This document shows, in pieces, positions 29,489-33,177 of a stretch of 33,177 nucleotides of DNA. The stretch comes from a virus: positions 1 through 33,177 of IMG/VR virus record IMGVR_UViG_3300027963_000200. One strand, given 5' to 3'. Made by a program: the position numbers and the translations under genes. The first letter of the stretch is position 1, and each line of letters starts with the position of its first letter. Under the pieces are notes generated by a model. It made no database searches. It was not told the DNA's origin and saw nothing but the letters and a program-made list of their open reading frames with translations.

Positions 29489-30081
29489 TTGTTGGGGTTT
29501 ACATCTTTCAATAACTGATCTATCTCCAGCAACAATTCCGCTTCGTAATTCATCACGCCACTTAATGACACGCCTACCTCGTTAAAGAATCCTTCAATGC
29601 TATAGCCTCGCACTTTACCTTCTTTTACATCTTCCCATACGTGATCTTCATCCACCTTAGTTCCGATGAACCATGTGCCATCAGGTAGGTCGGGCAATCC
29701 AAGCTGCATTGATTTATCCATCTTGCCTTCTTTGATCCATGATTCAACCACGGTCACGCCCGTGACTGGTATCTCATGCTGCAGGTTGGTCGTGTGTTGC
29801 AGGTTCTTTTTGAAAAACTGATGTGCAATTGCGCTTACTGTGGCCTTTTCAAAGTACACATAGTATGGTTCGCCCTTATCATCATAGCGCAATATCTCCT
29901 TATCCGGGATGAGTGCAGGGCCGTACAGCATGCGACGTTCTTCGTCAACCTTTGCAAGTTGCATCTTGCTCAGCGCAATCCAGTTCTCTTCGATTGCAGG
30001 ACTATCAACTAAGCCCATTGCTGTAATGCCCAAACGGCCTTCCTCATCTATCACACACTTAACTACTTTTCTTTTTTCCAT
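29485..30081 (-). CDS. XkdF-like prohead serine protease, 198 aa
   Basis: The pattern LGITAMGLVDSPAIEENWIAL, then RMLYGPALIPDKEILR, YYVYFEKATVSAIAHQFFKK and WEDVKEGKVRGYSIEGFF is that of the PBSX XkdF family of phage head proteins with protease fold. H in FFKKNLQHTTNLQHE and S in RGYSIEG are the likely catalytic His and Ser. It would cleave scaffold and capsid during prohead maturation. Located between tape measure and subtilisin genes. Confidence 0.75.
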   Translation of the reverse strand: MEKRKVVKCVIDEEGRLGITAMGLVDSPAIEENWIALSKMQLAKVDEERRMLYGPALIPDKEILRYDDKGEPYYVYFEKATVSAIAHQFFKKNLQHTTNLQHEIPVTGVTVVESWIKEGKMDKSMQLGLPDLPDGTWFIGTKVDEDHVWEDVKEGKVRGYSIEGFFNEVGVSLSGVMNYEAELLLEIDQLLKDVNPNK

Positions 30082-30101
30082 GTTACAAATTTAGTTTATG
30101 A

Positions 30102-32621
30102 TTATCCTATTCGTGCTAAGTCTTGCACCTTCTCGCGTACTTCTTGCTGCGATGCTACGTCACCTGCCAGCACATACGCTCGTGGTGTGATTTGCTCAGG
30201 TCTATCTTGCAAGAATGATGCGGCAAGAGGGTTGAACTGCGCAGGTTGTGCGCCCGTATCCGCTCCACCACCTGTTGCAGGAACTGAGGCAGTCGAGTCA
30301 TTGCCACCTGAACCACCTCCACCAAATTGCGAGTTTTTAATTTTGATGATTTGCGCCAAACCTAGTGCAGCAGCAATACCTGCCTCAACAAATTGAGCAC
30401 CTGTTGCAAGCTTTACAGGGTTACCACCTGCGGTCAATGCCCCGGTTACGGCAGATGCAGTTTGTACTGTTGCCGCACCAATAGCAAGTGCCTTATCTGT
30501 TTTAAATTTCTTGCGTGCATCTGCATCACCTTTCTTTGTTGACGCATCACTGAATGCCTGCAATACTTGCAATGCACCTTGTGCTAACTGCAAACCTTTT
30601 TGAACGCTATCCGCTTTAATTGCTACTTCTTCGTTTGCACTATTTTCTTGAATGGCCTTAAGTTCAGCGGCTAATCTTTTTTGCAAATCAACTGTGCTTT
30701 TGCCTGCTGCATCTGCCTTAGCAAACAACCTTTCGTAGCGTTCTGTCACTCGCAGTTCTTCCTGTTCACCCTTGCTCAATGACGCTGCGTAAGCTTCGTC
30801 CTCTGCGGCAAACTTTTCCTGATTCAGTGCTTGTAGATCTGCAAAGAAATCGTCTTCAAGTGACTTGCGCTTGTCAGCTTCAGACTGTGCATTGGCTGTG
30901 CGCTGTGCTTCCAGTGCAGCAAGTTCAGCGTTTAGTTGTTGCTGTAGTAAGATTGTGTCTTTACCTGCGGCATCTGCTGCGGCAAACAATGCTTCGTACT
31001 TCTGAACGATGGCAAGTTCTTCCTGCTCTTGTTTGGTTAGCGTTTCGCGATAGCGCTCGTCTTCAAGGGCAGCAAGTTTTTGATAATACTCATCAACTTT
31101 TTGCGCTTGCTTTTCAAGATTTGCCTTTTGTGCTGCTAGTTCTTTATCAGCTACTGCCTTATTATCTGCTGCTGCTTTTTCCCTACGTGCTTTGTCTTTT
31201 GCATCTTGTGCGTTTAGTATCGCATCACGTTGATTGTTTAGCGACACCAAACTCTTTTTCGTATCTGCAACAATCTTTGCCTGATCTTTCTTCTCTTGTT
31301 CCGGGTCAAATATCTTCTTTACAATGAAGTTGTTTACATCTTCAAATACACCTGAAACATCTATCTTTTCAATGCCCAGTCCTAACTTGTTCAGGATATC
31401 AATTGAGCCGTTTACAAAGCCTTCAAAGAACTCAGCAAGCTTGCGCTGTGGAAACGTAACAAAGTCAAGGAATGTCTTTAAGTATTCAGCATTACGTTCA
31501 GCTGCTTTGATTTGTGCCTCTGCCTGTATTTGTGTGGTTTCAACTACTGCCTGTTGTTCAAGTATGGCAGTGTCTAATGCTTGCAACTTCAGGTCTGTAA
31601 TCTGCTTTTCAGTTAATCCTTGACGCTTTAATGATTCCTCCTGCGCACCTATCGCATCGACTTGTTCCTTTGCCAATGCTGCACGTTCCTTCTGTATATC
31701 CAGTGACTTTCTTTCTGCATCTGTTACGCCATCGACAAGAGACAACAGTTCATCTGCGTAAACAATAGCAGCGGCAATGGCTGCACCAATTAAAAATATC
31801 GGGTTAGTAAGTAATGCCTTACCAATGGATGCAAATGCGCTGCCTATTCCCTGAATGCCTTTTGCAATATCACCCGGTTTAATGTCTGTGATATTTTTAG
31901 CCAGCAACTTAGCACCTTCTGCTGCACCTTCAAAGTCAAGGTTTGCAATACGTGAGGTGACTAATCCTAGTGATCCACCAACACGCTCGAATGCACCACC
32001 CGCCTGTGTGCCTACTGCCTGTGCAGCATCCTGAATCTTGTCTTTAAGTTCACCCGCTGCCGCACTCAATTCGCGATACTTTGCACTATCAGGTTCTGTG
32101 TTTGCAAGTTCAGCCTGTAATTCACGCAGCTGTGCTTTAAGTGACTTGCTGGATGTAACTACTTTTTCTTCGGTAACTGCCAACTCTTGAAAATCTGCAC
32201 TCGCAGTTTCAATGCTGGATGTGTCAACCTTTGTATCTTTTAATTCCGTGTTGAGTTGGTCGGTTGCATTAGCTAATTGCGTCACGGGTGCAACAGCTTG
32301 TTCAACTGCATCGCCTACTTGCTCAATACTCTTTGCTGCATCACCTGCATCGATGTCTTGTAATGCTGTGCCTATCTCATCAATCTTGCCCGTTTCAATC
32401 TGCGTGATGGTTGTTTCGAGCTGTTTGATTTGGCTATTGACATCTGCAAATGCTTCTGTGTTTGGGTCAAGATTTTTTAGTTGCCCATCCAAGTTAAGCA
32501 ACTGCGCATACATCGCATCCAGTGATGCGGTCGTTGCATTTATGCCAACACTCAGTTGTTGCAGGTTTTGTTCCGCAGCACTTGTGTCAATTACAAAACT
32601 TCTAACAATAGGTTCAGCCAT
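30102..32621 (-). CDS. Tape measure protein, 839 aa
   Basis: The chosen start (32621, MAEPIVRSFVIDTSA) overlaps the upstream TAA by one base; an in-frame ATG at 32714 lies inside the small membrane protein gene and is rejected. Coiled coil covers the N-terminal 200 residues; a hydrophobic segment (FLIGAAIAAAIVYADEL) lies near 270-290; long helical repeats follow. Two tandem copies of EQEEL...YE-LFA-ADAAGK-T--LQ--L-AEL are visible near 540-690. The C terminus has glycine-rich linkers. By the usual rule of about 0.15 nm per residue the tail would be roughly 125 nm. Confidence 0.9.
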   Translation of the reverse strand: MAEPIVRSFVIDTSAAEQNLQQLSVGINATTASLDAMYAQLLNLDGQLKNLDPNTEAFADVNSQIKQLETTITQIETGKIDEIGTALQDIDAGDAAKSIEQVGDAVEQAVAPVTQLANATDQLNTELKDTKVDTSSIETASADFQELAVTEEKVVTSSKSLKAQLRELQAELANTEPDSAKYRELSAAAGELKDKIQDAAQAVGTQAGGAFERVGGSLGLVTSRIANLDFEGAAEGAKLLAKNITDIKPGDIAKGIQGIGSAFASIGKALLTNPIFLIGAAIAAAIVYADELLSLVDGVTDAERKSLDIQKERAALAKEQVDAIGAQEESLKRQGLTEKQITDLKLQALDTAILEQQAVVETTQIQAEAQIKAAERNAEYLKTFLDFVTFPQRKLAEFFEGFVNGSIDILNKLGLGIEKIDVSGVFEDVNNFIVKKIFDPEQEKKDQAKIVADTKKSLVSLNNQRDAILNAQDAKDKARREKAAADNKAVADKELAAQKANLEKQAQKVDEYYQKLAALEDERYRETLTKQEQEELAIVQKYEALFAAADAAGKDTILLQQQLNAELAALEAQRTANAQSEADKRKSLEDDFFADLQALNQEKFAAEDEAYAASLSKGEQEELRVTERYERLFAKADAAGKSTVDLQKRLAAELKAIQENSANEEVAIKADSVQKGLQLAQGALQVLQAFSDASTKKGDADARKKFKTDKALAIGAATVQTASAVTGALTAGGNPVKLATGAQFVEAGIAAALGLAQIIKIKNSQFGGGGSGGNDSTASVPATGGGADTGAQPAQFNPLAASFLQDRPEQITPRAYVLAGDVASQQEVREKVQDLARIG

Positions 32622-32794
32622 TAGTATATGAGTATAGATAGTAAATAGATAAGACCAAAAAACAAAATGGTGCGCCAAACATACAGGGTCGCATACCATA
32701 GCACACGTTGCCACTTGCGAAGTGAGTAGTTGTGTTGTGGCTTTGCCTTAATGCCTAACTGCAAATAGCGCATTGAGTTTTTAATAGATTCCAT
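32539..32794. repeat. Right copy of the 256-bp map-closure repeat
   Basis: Counterpart of bases 1-256, identical over 32539-32665 and then diverging by substitution without indels. It contains the tape measure start and a second allele of the small membrane protein gene. Sequence beyond 32794 shows similarity to the left end only at protein level. Confidence 0.9.
32621..32794 (-). CDS. Small basic membrane protein, 57 aa (allele 2)
   Basis: Starts MESIKNSMRYLQLGIKAKPQ and ends ILFFGLIYLLSILIY. Compared with the left copy it changes D2E, N16K, S19P, H23Y and A24S; the other substitutions are silent, and the membrane segment is unchanged. Its stop overlaps the tape measure start. Unlike allele 1, its ATG is 10 bases after the stop of the preceding gene (32805) instead of overlapping it. 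Confidence 0.75.
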   Translation of the reverse strand: MESIKNSMRYLQLGIKAKPQHNYSLRKWQRVLWYATLYVWRTILFFGLIYLLSILIY

Positions 32795-32804
32795 TGTGTT
32801 GTGT

Positions 32805-33177
32805 TTATCTTGTTTGTGTATAGTAAAGGGTCAGCACCACTTGGCTGAATACCGGGAATCCTGTTCCGGCACTTGTCACTCCGAATCTATGCTCATCAGG
32901 GTCGGTTGCGATGTCGATGCTCAGGACAAAAGTAGTAGTGCCTGAGTTGTCCGTTGTGATTTGAATCGGTGAACTTTCCACGGTCACACCACCAATCTTT
33001 TCAATAAAGACTGAACCTGTTTGGTAGTATGCATTGCCTGCCATGTTCGACGCTTGTAACACATACATAATAGTCATTGATGTGTCATCAGGTAGGTTAA
33101 TGCGTGTTAGCACATCATTGCCTGTAAACAATTCTAAGTATTGACCTGCTGCCGTAAAGCTTCGTGCGTTGGCAAGC
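32805..33177 (-). CDS. Tail-tip protein C terminus, second allele (5'-truncated at contig end)
   Basis: The frame is open to the window edge, so this is the 3' part of a longer gene. The product (LANARSFTAAGQYLEL..., then RINLPDDTS, FIEKIGG, TDPDEHRFGVTSAGT) aligns with the last 110 residues of the 1043-aa protein (ALHRYPTITTSGQVENL, YINMPDDTL, TLEKVGG, TNTDEHRINVTFTGG). DNA similarity is no longer obvious, so this end has diverged much faster than the adjoining membrane protein gene. A shorter reading from TTG 33131 is possible but less likely. Confidence 0.8.
   Translation of the reverse strand, partial: LANARSFTAAGQYLELFTGNDVLTRINLPDDTSMTIMYVLQASNMAGNAYYQTGSVFIEKIGGVTVESSPIQITTDNSGTTTFVLSIDIATDPDEHRFGVTSAGTGFPVFSQVVLTLYYTQTR

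Noticed and set aside
30086-30093. TAAATTTG on the minus strand before the XkdF-like gene as promoter
   Set aside because: No TTTG or TTG at the right distance upstream, and it lies only four bases before the ATG; likely chance in AT-rich spacer.
32622-32714. Upstream in-frame start adding 31 residues to the tape measure protein
   Set aside because: The added residues are read from the small membrane protein gene in another frame; the ATG at 32621 overlaps that gene's stop in the TAATG pattern used elsewhere in this operon.

Overview
The window looks like an essentially complete genome of a tailed phage (siphovirus type) infecting a member of the Bacteroidota. Evidence for the host group: several intergenic promoters fit the Bacteroidota pattern TTTG-N19/20-TAnnTTTG, and the capsid, tail and lysis proteins resemble families typical of phages of that phylum. 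I recognise no integrase, DNA polymerase, helicase, tRNA or CRISPR array. The phage therefore probably relies on host replication enzymes, and its lifestyle is undetermined.

Map closure: bases 1-127 are identical to 32539-32665, and similarity without gaps continues to 256 / 32794. The contig thus runs once round a circular or circularly permuted map of about 32,538 bp. It then overruns by about 640 bp into a second, diverged version of the same locus: a small membrane protein gene and the 3' end of the big tail-tip gene. The two ends are best read as two strain alleles.

Layout: the genome has two opposing blocks leaving a divergent control region at 10331-10457, where the two promoters overlap. 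The rightward (+) block, 10458-18922, is the early block. It holds small regulators, a VRR-NUC nuclease, a replication initiator with iteron repeats inside its gene, a single-strand-annealing protein plus exonuclease pair, many micro-genes and, unusually, the large terminase. It ends at a strong terminator near 19000, immediately preceded by what looks like a free-standing small RNA.

The leftward (-) block starts at 10330, runs to base 1, and (through closure) continues from 32.6 kb down to 19019. In transcription order it contains a sigma-like regulator, a Cys-rich protein, a HAD phosphatase, a small conserved protein, a TerS-like protein, a G/GT-type frameshifted tail assembly gene, a fibre, tail genes, a small membrane protein, tape measure, XkdF-like protease, subtilisin-like protease, scaffold, major capsid, a probable tail-tube protein, portal, connector, lysis cassette and a metallophosphoesterase. 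Tail genes precede head genes, the reverse of the usual order. Two strong hairpin terminators interrupt this block. A self-contained promoter-gene-terminator unit (ribbon-helix-helix protein) sits in it on the opposite strand at 27135-27373.

Genes are tightly packed with ATGA or TAATG overlaps, and no gene-free stretch exceeds 300 bases. The best candidates for new biology are the 9-T programmed frameshift at 8106-8112, the iteron origin inside the initiator gene, the candidate small RNA and structured leader, the moron unit, and the internal Shine-Dalgarno/poly-A site in the portal gene.
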